Assembly (NCBI GenBank): GCA_004794785.1
Contig: SJOL01008347.1
Coordinates: 1,737,096 to 1,801,095, forward strand
DNA from: Opisthorchis felineus
Lineage: Eukaryota > Platyhelminthes > Trematoda > Opisthorchiida > Opisthorchiidae
Direction of reading: 5' to 3'
Length of the DNA stretch: 64,000 bases
Shown in pieces: positions 1 through 11,079 of this stretch. The notes beneath the pieces are model-generated. The model did not search any database. It was not told the DNA's origin and saw only the letters and a program-made list of their open reading frames with translations. Made by a program: the position numbers and the translations under genes. How positions within the stretch are numbered: position 1 is the first letter of the stretch; each line of letters opens with the position of its first letter.

Positions 1-534
1 GGCGGATGGTTTGTTATTTTTCTTCTGGTACACTGATCACTGGAATACCTGTTGCCTGTGGTCAGCTTAAAAATGGATCTGTGAATTTTATTCACCCCAT
101 TTTACGTGTCAAGCGTGTTTTATGCTATACGTCTTCAGTTTATCGAGCCAAAAACGGTAAATAGTTGTGTAATTAAACGGATAGGTATATACATATGCAA
201 ATGCTACCCAAATCAGTATACTGAAAAGTGGGATGTCATGTTTGTCATTTAACTCATTATGTGGGTGGAAAAAACTGGCTGGATAAGGGAGACAAAGACA
301 GTAACGAATAAGAAGTTGATATGCAGTAAATGTGGTACGCTTCATTCCTCCATAATATGTATGCAGTGCTTATTCAGGGTACTTGCACAATTCAAACCCA
401 CTAAAATCGCTGCTTTCATAGAAGCACCCTCCAGGAAGCATGCATTTTAAACAACACCTTTACCGTTTCCTGTAACACTGAGGTAGACACGGACTGATAT
501 GAGGGAAAGTGCATAGAGTTTTATATTAATTTAC
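1..534. other. No gene recognised
   Basis: AT-leaning single-copy-looking sequence. The only open frames are short and unlike known proteins. If the minus-strand exon candidate that follows is real, this is intron or 3' flank of the same gene. Confidence 0.5.
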
Positions 535-733
535 CGGGACTAAAATTGGATGCGGCCATCGTGTAGAACAAGGAATGGGTAACTTGCATTTGACTCGTGT
601 TAAATTTGTCTAAAATTTGAGTTAACAGAAGATCGTCTATAGTTCGAAATTGTATGATATCTTCCGTGACTTCTGTTGGACTAAGAGCCACATTGTCGTC
701 TGCGTTTAGAATTGCGAGTTCATATACTGGCCT
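535..733 (-). CDS. Candidate internal exon, unrecognised protein
   Basis: On the minus strand, 199 bases stay open in one frame with no stop and no ATG start. They encode about 66 residues with a globular, acidic composition; internal pieces read VYELAILNADDN, TEVTEDIIQF and DDLLLTQILDKFN. The upstream border is a T-rich tract ending in ATAG. The downstream border is G|GTAAAT, a good donor. The frame enters in phase 0 and leaves in phase 1. I do not recognise the family; the ADD triplet recalls an RT motif C but nothing around it fits an RT. An open run this long can occur by chance in 64 kb, so the call rests on the splice-like borders and composition together. If real, it is part of a spliced host gene running right to left. 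Confidence 0.35.
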
Positions 734-743
734 CTATATTAAA

Positions 744-2169
744 AAGAACAAGAATTTTTTGATGTAATTTGCAACAAGCATTATTGAATACAATGCGGGG
801 GTCCTTACAATCATCAATTTAGGCAAAACATTAAACCGTAAATAGACCATATGCTACGCTCAACTCGTCCAGGAACACGACTATGTGGCTACACTGGCCG
901 CTCGTAACCTTGCGCTCCAGCAATGCAAAGCTTTTTCGAAGTTTCGGAGCGTTAGCTTCCTGCTAACAGTCTGGCTTCTGGCGCCCCTCTCAATTTTCGT
1001 TTACCTGTTCTAGATCCAACTATCAGACATCTAAGAACTATTTTAAGACCTACCACATCCCCTCTCCCACTAGAGGGCAACCTGGAACTGTAACATACGC
1101 AGAATGTCAGAACCACATACCCATTTGAATTGCGATATATTCTAAAACAGTAAGTGAACACGCCCGAACTGCGGAACAATCCATGCGTGAGAAGTACGAC
1201 AGGCCTCAATGACAGATTGGGCATAAATCAGTGAACAACTCTTGCTCCATATCACTCGCCTGCTCGATCGACACGCAAAGAGAGTGAGACAAACCTGCAC
1301 TGGTACGACGTAAATCACAAATCACGTATTGTTAGTTGAAGACGAAGTAAGCAAAAGTGACTGGTCCGGATAAATTGTAGGTCAGAAAAAACACAAAGTT
1401 TGTGAGGATACTTAATATTCAGCTTTCTATGTGGCTCTCATTCTTCCTGACATGCGTCACAGGTAATGGTGAACATCGTTCTTTGATAAGACAAAAAGCC
1501 ATTTGCATTCAAAACAGCTCAGTTATCGTGCATACCATATTATAACTCCTGTTACTTACGGTGACTGTGGAATATCGCTTGGTTTTCATTATCAAATCAG
1601 CTACAACAGTGAGCTAGTATGTAGCTTAATAAAGAATTGTAACGGTAACATGTGAGGACAGGGGCATATAGCTGACTGAAGCAGCTATTCGAGTAGCTTC
1701 AGATGCAAAGACCAGTTGAGACATAACAATGGAATTTTTGCATGTCCTCCTAAGCCGTCTAATGCAGAAAAGTGGTCATGAAGGAACCAAATGGCCAGAC
1801 AGTGCCAGTGGGTGTGGCACTGCTCTCAAACATATGGATCGTTTGAGAAAATAGCATCAATGGGTTGATTTGCTTTGTTTGTTTCGCATCTAACAGAAAA
1901 AGGTTTTGGAACCACTCGGTCCTTAGGATTCTGAAATCCACGCTTCAATTATGTGATGGCGTCAAGCTTCGTTCATTTTCGTCTGCATGAGCGTTGCCGC
2001 GGTCAATAAATCGCACTAGAACAGGTTCAATCTCTTCTGAATATACCGCTGGTTTGTTGATCAGTCTGAATTTTGCTGGCATTCTCTAGGGAGAATGTCA
2101 GTGTAATAAGTTCTTTATATACTCATGCTTGCGGATGAACCTACGAGGGCCCCCTAAAAGCTTTTATTA
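744..2169. other. No gene recognised
   Basis: Mixed sequence with a GC-richer patch around 860-1240 that is open in more than one frame but matches nothing I know. The minus strand at about 1840-1945 has a short protein-like open run after an acceptor-like CAG but no convincing donor. Confidence 0.4.
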
Positions 2170-2712
2170 AAAAAAGGTGTCCGACAAGGGTGTCCACGCT
2201 CTCCATTTATCTCTGATTACTTGTTCGAACACCTATTGGGATGAACGCTAAAAGTTAGCCGAATTCCTGATGTTCACCTCTGTCTGAGGTCTTTTCCATC
2301 CTATGTATTTGGGCAACATCATTATTTTCTCTGAAGGTGAGATTAACTGACCAAAGTCATCCCTACTTTTGGCACGCGCACTGCACCCACAAGGTGTAAG
2401 GTACAACTCACATACAATTCAAGGAGATGTACTGCAGGTTGTGGCGCGTTTTACATATCTGCGAAGTTGTACTCGTTCACATAGTGTGATGACACACGAG
2501 GTCTATGCACTAATATATAAGGTTCGCGTCGCGTAGGCTAAGTTGAGACACCGAAAGCATCAGTGTCATACCCTTGAATCTCAAGGGACGTCTGTATCAG
2601 GCTGCAGTGGGGGCCGTTTCGTTCTGTGATTGTGGCAAGTTGCACGTGCAAGCAGTGGAACTTAGACGTTTTCGTTCTTTCTATAGCTGACCAATTTACT
2701 TGGAAGAAGCTA
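2170..2712 (+). pseudogene. LINE reverse transcriptase relic (RTE/CR1-like)
   Basis: The translation in shifting frames follows the RT palm-to-thumb order of an RTE/CR1-type LINE. KKGVRQGCPRSPF at 2170-2208 matches RT box B (consensus VRQGCPLSPF). At 2306-2332 YLGNIIIFSEG stands where YADDI.LFSE is expected, so both catalytic Asp residues are gone. VVARFTYLRSC near 2438 matches the thumb motif VVDRFTYLGSC. At 2580-2650 LKGRLYQAAVGAV and VELRRFRSF match LKGR.YQAAVRAV and VELRRLQVF. At least two frameshifts and several stops separate these blocks. It differs enough from the 33-37 kb LINE to be another subfamily. No 5' RT or endonuclease part is visible upstream and no clear 3' end or target duplication was found. 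It is a dead, 5'-truncated copy. Confidence 0.8.
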
Positions 2713-3995
2713 TAAAGAGAAGGACGTGAAACAATAATCTCCATCACACTGTTCCCTGCTGATTACAAGAAGAAGAGTATAGTTACCGTGAGGATCGGTA
2801 GAGCACTGGTGACAAGTTCAACCAGAATGTCATAAAAATAAAGTTCTTGTGACGGTTTACATTTCGTTTTACAAAAAGGCATACATTCTGTTGAAAATTC
2901 CAGGCAGAAAGGATAAAAAATTCGACGCCCTAGATGAGAGAAAAGTGCTGAAAATGTTTAGGGTGCCAATTATGTGCTCCCAGAGTTACATAATTAGTGG
3001 TAATATCTACGCAGAGCTCTTTGACTAAAACGCTGCTGGGATATGCACAGCAAGCAATCCCCCACAGTGTCACAGTTGAGGTATTGCTCACTGGGTGGAC
3101 TTCAAGAAATTGTGTCTGGTTTGTTTTATTGGAATGTTTTTGTAGAAAAGCCAGGCGGATGGATACTGTGCGTATTTGGGTGGGAAGAGCCAAAGTCAAA
3201 TGATCCATTCGAGTCTTAGATGAAATGCCACGAGCGTGTGCTCAATTTATTCATCACTTACAGTCTGAATCCCCTTCGAAAACATCATCAGAGACCGTGT
3301 GGAAAATATGTCGGGTTTGCACAGACCTATCACGTACCGTGCTGTGAAAGTTGGGCGCGTCCCGCTCCAAAACTTCGTTACTAGTACCGCACAGGGAGCA
3401 CCTCTTCATAAAAACCCCTACGGCCACATGTAACACATCTGTAGTCAACAGCACCCGCCCTCTTCAAACACACTGATCTATCCGATAAAATTCTAAGTAG
3501 TATCTTCAAAATCAAAGGTCACGTACGACGCACTCATACACCACTACTTTATGCGTTGACTCTTTGAAGAACCAGAATCAGGCCGATTTAAGCAAGCCTT
3601 CCCTGGGAACACAGATTAGCACCACGTATACAAGCAAGTCCCGTCACACATCATGCAAAATTCTCTGACTTTTATGTCTTAAGACCAGGCAGATTGGCCT
3701 GACTGAACTATCCTTGCGATTTTTTCCACCAGCATCCTGGAAGCTGGTGTGATCGTGGAGCGACTTCATCAGCGGTTTGAGAGTTAGCGGGACATTTTGC
3801 CAGTGATAAAGCAGAGACGACCAGAATGACGCCAGTGAAAACACACCTACATTCAAGCTGCTCGAGCGGATCGCCTGAGGTTAAGTACACACACTCAGAG
3901 TCTGTGCGCGCATGTTCGTCGTTCTTTAGTACAGATCGGAAAGAAGTTGAACCTGTATTTTGGCTTTGGAATGTTCACCTCACCACTTGACTCAC
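2713..3995. other. No gene recognised
   Basis: A few short open frames on the minus strand (3254-3454, 3644-3890), some GC-richer, none recognisable. A Pol III A-box-like string at about 2796 lacks a properly spaced B box. Confidence 0.4.
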
Positions 3996-4068
3996 CGAAC
4001 AGGTGTCTTCTTTTCTTGTTCTCCCAACAGTGACCGCCTGGTAAACATTCACCATTCAAGAACAGCAC
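3996..4068 (-). CDS. Weak candidate exon
   Basis: A 73-base minus-strand segment between an acceptor-like CAG and a perfect GTGAGT donor. It reads VLFLNGECLPGG followed by a basic stretch and stays open. It enters in phase 0, which fits the phase 0 exit of the candidate exon at 6979-7247, and leaves in phase 1. The polypyrimidine tract is poor and no family is recognised. It could easily be chance. Confidence 0.15.
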
Positions 4069-6978
4069 CTGAGTACTATTCAGCCGCATTGAGATTACGC
4101 AGGTACACCTGTGGAATTCTACGGCCACCTTGGTTTTCCTCTCATTGGCTTTCTCATTTTATTTCGAGTGCAGCGCGTGCACAACGTTTGGAAGGAAATG
4201 TCTGAACCTCATCTTAGCGATTTATTATACTTAGTGAGGACTATTCAGCTGCCAATGCGTAAAACAAGCACGACTGTCCTTCCGCGCTTGAGCCTATTTT
4301 TCCTGCCTTCGAGGTTATTATTACTGCTCTCAGACTATTATTTCCTTCTCTTGGAGTTATATTTCCTCCCGTAGACATTGGAATAGTACATTTTTTCATA
4401 AAGCCCAGATACGTCTTTGGATACCTTCCACTTCTTTACTCCTCAAGTTAATCTTAACGATGGAGTCACAAATCAAAACAGCCCAACCTAATTCTTACCG
4501 GGTAATATATTGCATACGAAATTATTTTGTGGTTTTGAAACAAATGGCAAACACACAGGACGTAAAGTAAATGAACAAAACCAGAACTATTAAGAAGTTT
4601 TAGACTTGTGCTATTCGTCTGGTTTGCTGGAAAGTTGAGCTTTGGCTCGTGAGTCGGTTCCATCTAAATCTGTCGGCAAGCATTCGAACGACTTTCACTA
4701 ATCACACAAAACTTTGTGACGCCTAGTAGGCAAATTTTGTTTTCATTTGCATTTGCGTTCTCCTGTTGGGCAGCTTTCTTCGTCATTATTAAACAGAATT
4801 TTCAGCCTAGTTTGGGGGACCATACGTTGTCTATGCTGGATGAGCTTTAGTAGAAATTTGAAAGAAAGGACCACGACTGTCGATCTTTTGTCGTCATTTC
4901 AAATGCCTGAGAAATTCCCCTTATCTAAAATTTAATACAACTATTTCTCTGGTTAAATCAGGTAAGGAGCATTATATTTCATGACTGGGCGTGCCCAAAA
5001 GATGTCCAGGAGTCACTGGACTATCACAAAAAATGGTTGTTTTCAACCTTAAGTCGACCGGTGGGGAGGCCTCGTAAACACGTGATGCCCGATGTCTCAC
5101 TTTTAATAAAAACGCGGTTGACTCAACAGGCTCTTCACCACGCTTTTTCAGAGGGCGTTATTTCAATATATGGAAACGATGAGTTTTTTTATGCAACCTG
5201 TTGACAAATATTTGGAAAGGAATAATTTCTTATGATGTAAAATAACAAATAAATCTTATCTGTTAAGTCAGGTCAGCTTGTTTTGAGCAACACAGGCGCA
5301 GCTGTATTCTTGTTGGCGAGGTCAGCTATGCGCACATAGACCTCGGCGTTTAACTGGGCCTCTAGGTTTCTGGACTCATCCGTGAAATTTGGCTGCGCGT
5401 GTCGAAATTACATTGAACTATTTGGAAGATGGTCCACCTGTGAAAATTGGAGATTTAACGGGTTATTCAATCTCCTAGGGTAGTGTTCATCTGATATTTA
5501 GGCCAGAAAGTCAAACATAACCAGCCTTTCAGCTGGCCCATAGGCCTGAAGTGTGGTGAATCTTAGGTGCACCCAAGGCGCTGCTGATCGGTTAAGTTTG
5601 AAAGCCGAAAACTGTGGAGTATCCAAGCTAACTGGATAAGTTGCCAGTCCTGAAAAACATGCCTGAAGATATCAGTAACCCCAAAAGCAAAATTTACAAT
5701 TTTGACCGCACAACCCCACATTCTTCATCTACCACATAATATTTTGAAAGTGACTTTAACTGGATGCCTAGTAATTTCATGACTGAAATACCTGCATTAT
5801 TCTCCATAAAATGCAACTTCGCCGTTCCTTATTAGAATGTGCATGAAAGTGAGTTACACACAGCATTAGTGTTCTGAACATATGTCTGGTACTTCGTTCC
5901 ACTAAATCACTGAAGGTCTTGTGGCACCTTTTAAATCCTGATCTTGAAAATCATCAAATCAGTCATTTGTTCCCGGCTGAACGTTTTCGTTCGGACTGTT
6001 GCATTCTTTCTTCTCTTACTGACTAACTTTACTTCATCAGTGTACAGCAAGATACCCAGTTGCATTGTTAAGTGTGAACGTCTAACTCCTCATTCCATTT
6101 GCAAGGGTCTGAAACGCTATCACAACGATTCGAACAGGATTCACTGAACTGGTTGTGTATGTGTTTGCGGTGGACAGTGAGCGAACGGCTGCATACTTTT
6201 CGATAATCGAGTGTCGACAGAAAGCAATCCAGTTGAAAAAAAACTTGAAATGGAGCGTCAAAGATAATAGATGCTTGGCTAGGGCGCTCAAACTTCGGTG
6301 ACCCACGTCCACAGCGGAGCTACATGAAGTGTGTATTAGCGAGTATAAATATCGGGGGACCAATGCGAACGCTTTCACACTCAGCGGCGCGTACTTTTGT
6401 ATTATGCAACATCCAATTTTGTTGTGATACTGGATGACTCAAAAGTGAAATTTCAGCCTAGTGGAAAGGCTCAAAATCGCGTTAGGACATTGCTGCACAT
6501 CATATCTTGCGTTTAAAAAATACAGGCGTTTTGACGTAACCAGGTAACAAAAGCCTTCAGCAAAGTGTTCGAATAAATCAAGCATTCAGATGTTTTTTTT
6601 CTGAAGTTTGCATCCCACTTCCTCATGTATATCAACAGTAAATGCCTCACTTACACTTCCAGAGAGATGTATCTTTAACTGAAAATTTTTGACTATCCAC
6701 CATTCTACGGCTGCCGACTTGATCACTATCCTTTTGAGTAAATTTGTGGAATTGGCCACAGGTATTAATGCCACAAAACTTCGTGAAAACCTTTTATTTC
6801 AACATGCTAATTAATGTGAACTATCTGAGCTTAATTGAAAAGGCTGAGTTGACAGGCTTGTAGTGAAACACCTGGAAGTTTAAACGAATGACAGTTTTTA
6901 ACCGAACAGCGACTCATTTAGGCAAAGCTAACATCCGACTTAAGCGGTATGTATGTCTGCTGTTGTAATAGCCTTTAC
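4069..6978. other. No gene recognised
   Basis: AT-leaning sequence. A modestly GC-richer block at about 5270-5640 gives no recognisable translation on either strand. I see no repeat shared with the rest of the window. Confidence 0.4.
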
Positions 6979-7247
6979 TTTGTTTCTACGAAAACCATCA
7001 TCCATCAGCAACCTAAGTAGAATGTCAGACAGACGTGCTTGAACTTCTTCCCTCATTCCACCAACACAAACTAACCATGCCATAGGTAAGCTGTTCACAC
7101 ACCCCGCTTTGAAACTATACGACTTGTCTTCAGAACAATCCAGGATGCGCACAGTAAGTGGGCTGTTGTATGGATTCATAGATGTGCGTAGTGCGTCAGA
7201 ATAAATGTAATCGCTTTTGACGTCCTTAAGTGACATCGGAACCGGAC
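6979..7247 (-). CDS. Candidate internal exon, unrecognised protein
   Basis: A 269-base minus-strand segment is open throughout and encodes about 89 residues. Recognisable pieces are VPMSLKDVKSDYIYSD, LTVRILDCSEDKSYSF, LPMAWLVCVGGMREEV and LSDILLRLLMDDGFRRNK. It starts after TTTTGTTGAG, a plausible acceptor, entering in phase 1, and ends at AAA|GTAAAG, a strong donor, in phase 0. The mix of charged and hydrophobic residues, with a helical LSDILLRLLMDDG stretch, looks like a folded protein. Immediately 5' on the same strand (about 7390-7490) another short open run after a good acceptor could be the preceding exon. No family is recognised, and a chance open frame cannot be excluded. Confidence 0.35.
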
Positions 7248-7764
7248 CTCAACAAAATCACTGATGACTCATATTTGATTATGCAGAGAATTAAATGGAG
7301 TGATAGTGTTAATTAGGGTAATAGCTGACCCGTAACTGGCTGGCGAAATTTCCACAACAAATGCATCCCAAAATTCTATTATTCTCACTTTAAGCACATT
7401 CGACCAAAATGACTTCTTCCCTTCTTTGTTTCCCGAAATTGCTTTCCCGATCAAAGTAATAGTTGTAAGAAACTTCATCTGATAGGAATGCCATGAGGCG
7501 AAAAGGCCATTCAACAGTCTTAATTTTTGCACGCAGATCCATTTTTACAGAAACACCTCACGAGGGAACTTTCGATCAGTAAAGCACCCATAAGTGTCAC
7601 ATCCTGGTTAATCGAGTCCCATACACACGCCCAATGCAAGCTAAGCATAACCTAACAACCTTATTCAACTACTGACTACATTAAGTCCTCTTCTGAACTC
7701 GCTAGGGAGTTCTTTCGGTGAATGAACAAGAAGTACGCCAGTACATGGCTTCCTTTTATTGGGT
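7248..7764. other. Possible further exon, otherwise nothing recognised
   Basis: On the minus strand a good acceptor (pyrimidine tract then CTATCAG) precedes an open run of about 90 bases at roughly 7390-7490, readable in two frames. Its donor and phase relative to 6979-7247 are ambiguous, so it is not called as an exon. Confidence 0.2.
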
Positions 7765-7796
7765 CATATCTGATATAGAGCATATCCGATGTAGAG
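7765..7796. repeat. 16-bp tandem duplication
   Basis: Two adjacent 16-base units, CATATCTGATATAGAG and CATATCCGATGTAGAG, match at 14 of 16 positions. It is a short local duplication with no evident function. Confidence 0.85.
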
Positions 7797-10700
7797 CGAT
7801 TTTAATCAGATAGGAAATGCTTCTGAGTTAACAGTCCCCGTTCCGTTTTTGAAGGCTTGACAGAATGCGACAGAATTTATAAATATACTTGTATGTTGTT
7901 CGCAAGCCAGCCCTGAATGCAGAAACCGCAGCTACGACCGTGCATCATGTCAATGAGTACCGCGTTTACCTGCGCGCCACAGTGGAGCAACTGATGTTGG
8001 ATACAATCCACAGAAAAAGATGAACAATCAATCGGTTGCTGGGTAGAGCCCATTATGACACTGGTCCATATTTTTTTGTTATTATGCACGCAATATAACA
8101 ATAACATTAATGACGGAATCTTCGAAAGTTAAACTAAGCAGAAGAGCTTTGACTCAGTAGTCCTGCCATAACAGTTGAGACAGTGAGTCTGCGTCAAATA
8201 AACTTATACTTCACTGGTACAGATCTGAGGAAGGCAAGTAAACTGGAGGTGCGTTCTGCTAATATTGGGCGAGCCGATAATGTCGAAAAAATGCACCGGT
8301 ACAAATGAATATTGCTCGGGATGTGTCGTCGATCGCGCACAATTTGTTTCGTAAAATCTGGTCACAGGATCAAACAATGGCAAGGTAATCAGAAACTACC
8401 AGAGACTAAAGTTTCGATGCTAAAAAAAAATCGGCAACAGCGCTTAGGTCCTATTCAAAGGTAGGTCCGCTCTCTATTGAAATTCTACTTTAATAATATA
8501 GGTATAATGTCTAAGGGGCAATCATCATACCTTCTCACACTGTAATAAGTTTATAATACTAATACCATATGGATGAGAGCGGACTGTATAGCTGTGTCCG
8601 TCACGAAGTGTCAAAACGTAGTGTTGAGTATAGATGAAAATTGCATGTGGACCTCGAGTTAGTTCTGGACTGTTGTTGCAGCACAAGTTGATCAAGTGTT
8701 ACCAGGTACCGAAAACAATGCATGCTCGTAATAAGGTCATCTTTACTCTCCTGAGTCAACCCGAAAGACGATCTAATTTCTAGGTATATTTATGGGTTTG
8801 TTAAAGCCATGATCAAATGCACTACTGCCACATACGAATTTTGTTTTAACCAATCGCAAACAGCAGGATATATTGTCCAAGGGACATATGACACTGATTC
8901 CATTTACTGATTTGAAAGATGGTGTGGAGCAATTTAAAATACTTCTGAAAAAATTTCAGTAATACTTATAAAAAAGCTTGTTTAGTGTTACAAGGAATAT
9001 TATGAAATGTTTTTTTGATTATCTTGAAAAAGCCGATTAAATGTTGCTTTACTCTTGCCGTTTATATTAAATGTAGTATCTAGGCTCAAGTACAGAGTGC
9101 ACGATAAATAACTCATTTCTTGAGTTGTAACCTACTCTGTGAAGGAAACATATCTCGCCAACTGAAGGTGAGCGTTGAAGTTGATGTCCCGATAGTCACA
9201 ATGTGCCTACTATAAAAATAACTGCCAGATGAGTTACAAGGAACGTTCAATTAAAGGAGATGCAGATGGTTAGTTTATACTGTATTAACATCCCGGAGTG
9301 GTTCATTTGTGATTAGCTATAAAATTCTTATTTTCACCGTACGTTTAGTACGAATAACAAAACTGATTCTTAGAACAGTGAGTCCAATAAAAATGTCCCA
9401 CAAATGCAATGAAAACTTTGAACATTCTACTCTGATCCACGAAGTCGCCATGTTGTTCAAAAGTAATCCATGATATCCTGTAATATAATAGACCATGTTC
9501 TGTTTCACTTATATTGATGAGTTAGTTATTCGTGATTGCGGAATTCACAAAGGTAGCAAAAGACGTAGTTGTTGGTTGCAATGAAAAGTAATTAAAAGTG
9601 CCAGCTAAGCTTACCGGAATCTTGGAGCAATCCGATAGTGGCCACAAACATCAGACTTCCAAACTGCATTGTGAGCGACGAGAATGGCAGATGAAAGCAG
9701 TATGATGATGTGATGCAGTTCGACATTATGTTCTGAGGGCGACTGGTTAATTAATGTACAGTGGTGAAGAAAATGTCAAGATTAGCACTACTGTGGATAA
9801 TGAAAGGGCGGCAAGGCATTTGAGGCAAGTCCTTCACTGGGTTGTTAGCGATATCCTGTGCTTCCGTTGGTTCACTATTTATGGTAGGTTTTTCCAAATA
9901 TCACACCTGTCAGCTGTAAAGAGAAAGAAGACCACATGTTATCGCTGGTTTGCTATCATAAAGAAAAGTCAGCCCATCCAAAATGCTTTATGTGGCCATG
10001 TGAAGGTGTATCGTGGTAAAGAAAGCTTAACTACGTCTATTTTATCCAATTAAAACTATAGACACCAAAAAACAATGGAGTAAAGAGGTTGATGTAAAAG
10101 CAATATGCTGTGCCACTGACAGTGTGTTGTGATCGAACTACATAAATTATGTTGCCAGCAAGAATTGGTGTTCGCAATAATCAGCCCAGCAGCAGAACTA
10201 TGTATACAAGAGCTCAACTTAAACGAGTAAGGGCGCTTGCAAACCAAACGACGAACTTGGTAACTTCTAAATAGGTGATTTGGTCCAGCTGGATGTAATC
10301 TGCTTCACTATATTTTAGAAATCACCCAGAGTTTGTATAAGTGCCCTTTTCTATAATTATCAGGTTCCTGTTCTTTTGGAAGTGTAAAAGTTAGCAGGCC
10401 GAAGGAAGAAAAAACATTCATAACAAAACCCAGTTAAAAATCGGCAGAATTTACTTAATGAACATTAGCATAACGGGCAGTTTCGTCGAAACCTAGTCAA
10501 CCGTCGCTTAAGACATGAGAGTAATCTCTGAATGCCCCCCTATAACTGAACGGTTTGGCTTTATTAACTATTTTTTATAGTTTCATTGAGGTGTTTTAGA
10601 ACGAATTGAGCGCGATGTATTGAAAACAATATAAGCCGGCAACTGGCGACGTAAATTTATTTGAAAACTAGGTTTGTGTTACTGGGAGTAGTGTATTCCG

Positions 10701-10807
10701 TCAGGAACAGTTTTGACACAATGACACCTGAAGAAGTATTTCAGATATTTAAGTTCAGTTTTGAACAGTTTGTGAGGGACAAATATAACAAATGACACAT
10801 CAGAAAA
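7797..10807. other. No gene recognised
   Basis: AT-leaning sequence with only short open frames. The minus frame at 7877-8107 contains a CAG|GTAAAC donor-like site but no credible acceptor. No repeat is shared with elsewhere in the window. Confidence 0.4.
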
Positions 10808-11046
10808 CCAGCTTCAGCTGGGATTCAGGTGAGTCACCAGTCAAGACCAAATTGGTATTCAGCTGAGTGTACTTGTTGCATTCCGTGCAATTCGGGTTCA
10901 AGACAAACGTAAGGTTGGCAGATACTCGGGAATTGCACCTACTTGATGAGCCCAAAAAAGGACCAAACGTGTTGTAGGTTGGTGAAGAGCTTACGGCAAC
11001 CTTAGAGTAGCGGGTTAGGTCTAGACACTTTTCCAGCCGTAGAAGA
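10808..11046 (+). repeat. Dispersed repeat copy A, decayed hammerhead-like motif
   Basis: This segment aligns collinearly with 42308-42615. Shared blocks include GAGTC.CC..TCAA.ACC, TTCGGGTTCAAG, TAAGGTTG, CCTACTTGATGA and TTTTCCAGCCG. Copy A is shorter and has lost part of the middle. Its hammerhead-like core is degraded: TTGATGA at 10943-10949 is followed by GCCC, an A-rich loop and GGAC, then CAAAC where GAAAC is expected. A (GTTGAACCA)3 tract follows directly and may be its tail. It has no coding capacity. It is probably a short non-autonomous retroelement, but the family name is unknown to me. Confidence 0.8.
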
Positions 11047-11052
11047 ATGGAA

Positions 11053-11079
11053 GTTGAACCAGTTGAACCAGTTGAACCA
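11053..11079. repeat. Minisatellite (GTTGAACCA)x3
   Basis: Three perfect tandem copies of a 9-base unit, placed 6 bases after the end of dispersed repeat copy A. This could be the simple-repeat tail of that element. Confidence 0.9.

Noticed and set aside
1840..1945. Minus-strand open run NPKDRVVPKPFSVRC as an exon
   Set aside because: Good acceptor but no acceptable donor before the stop, and its phase does not fit the other candidates.
2790..2830. GGTAGAGCACTGG like a tRNA A box
   Set aside because: The B-box-like string is too close and no stem pairs.
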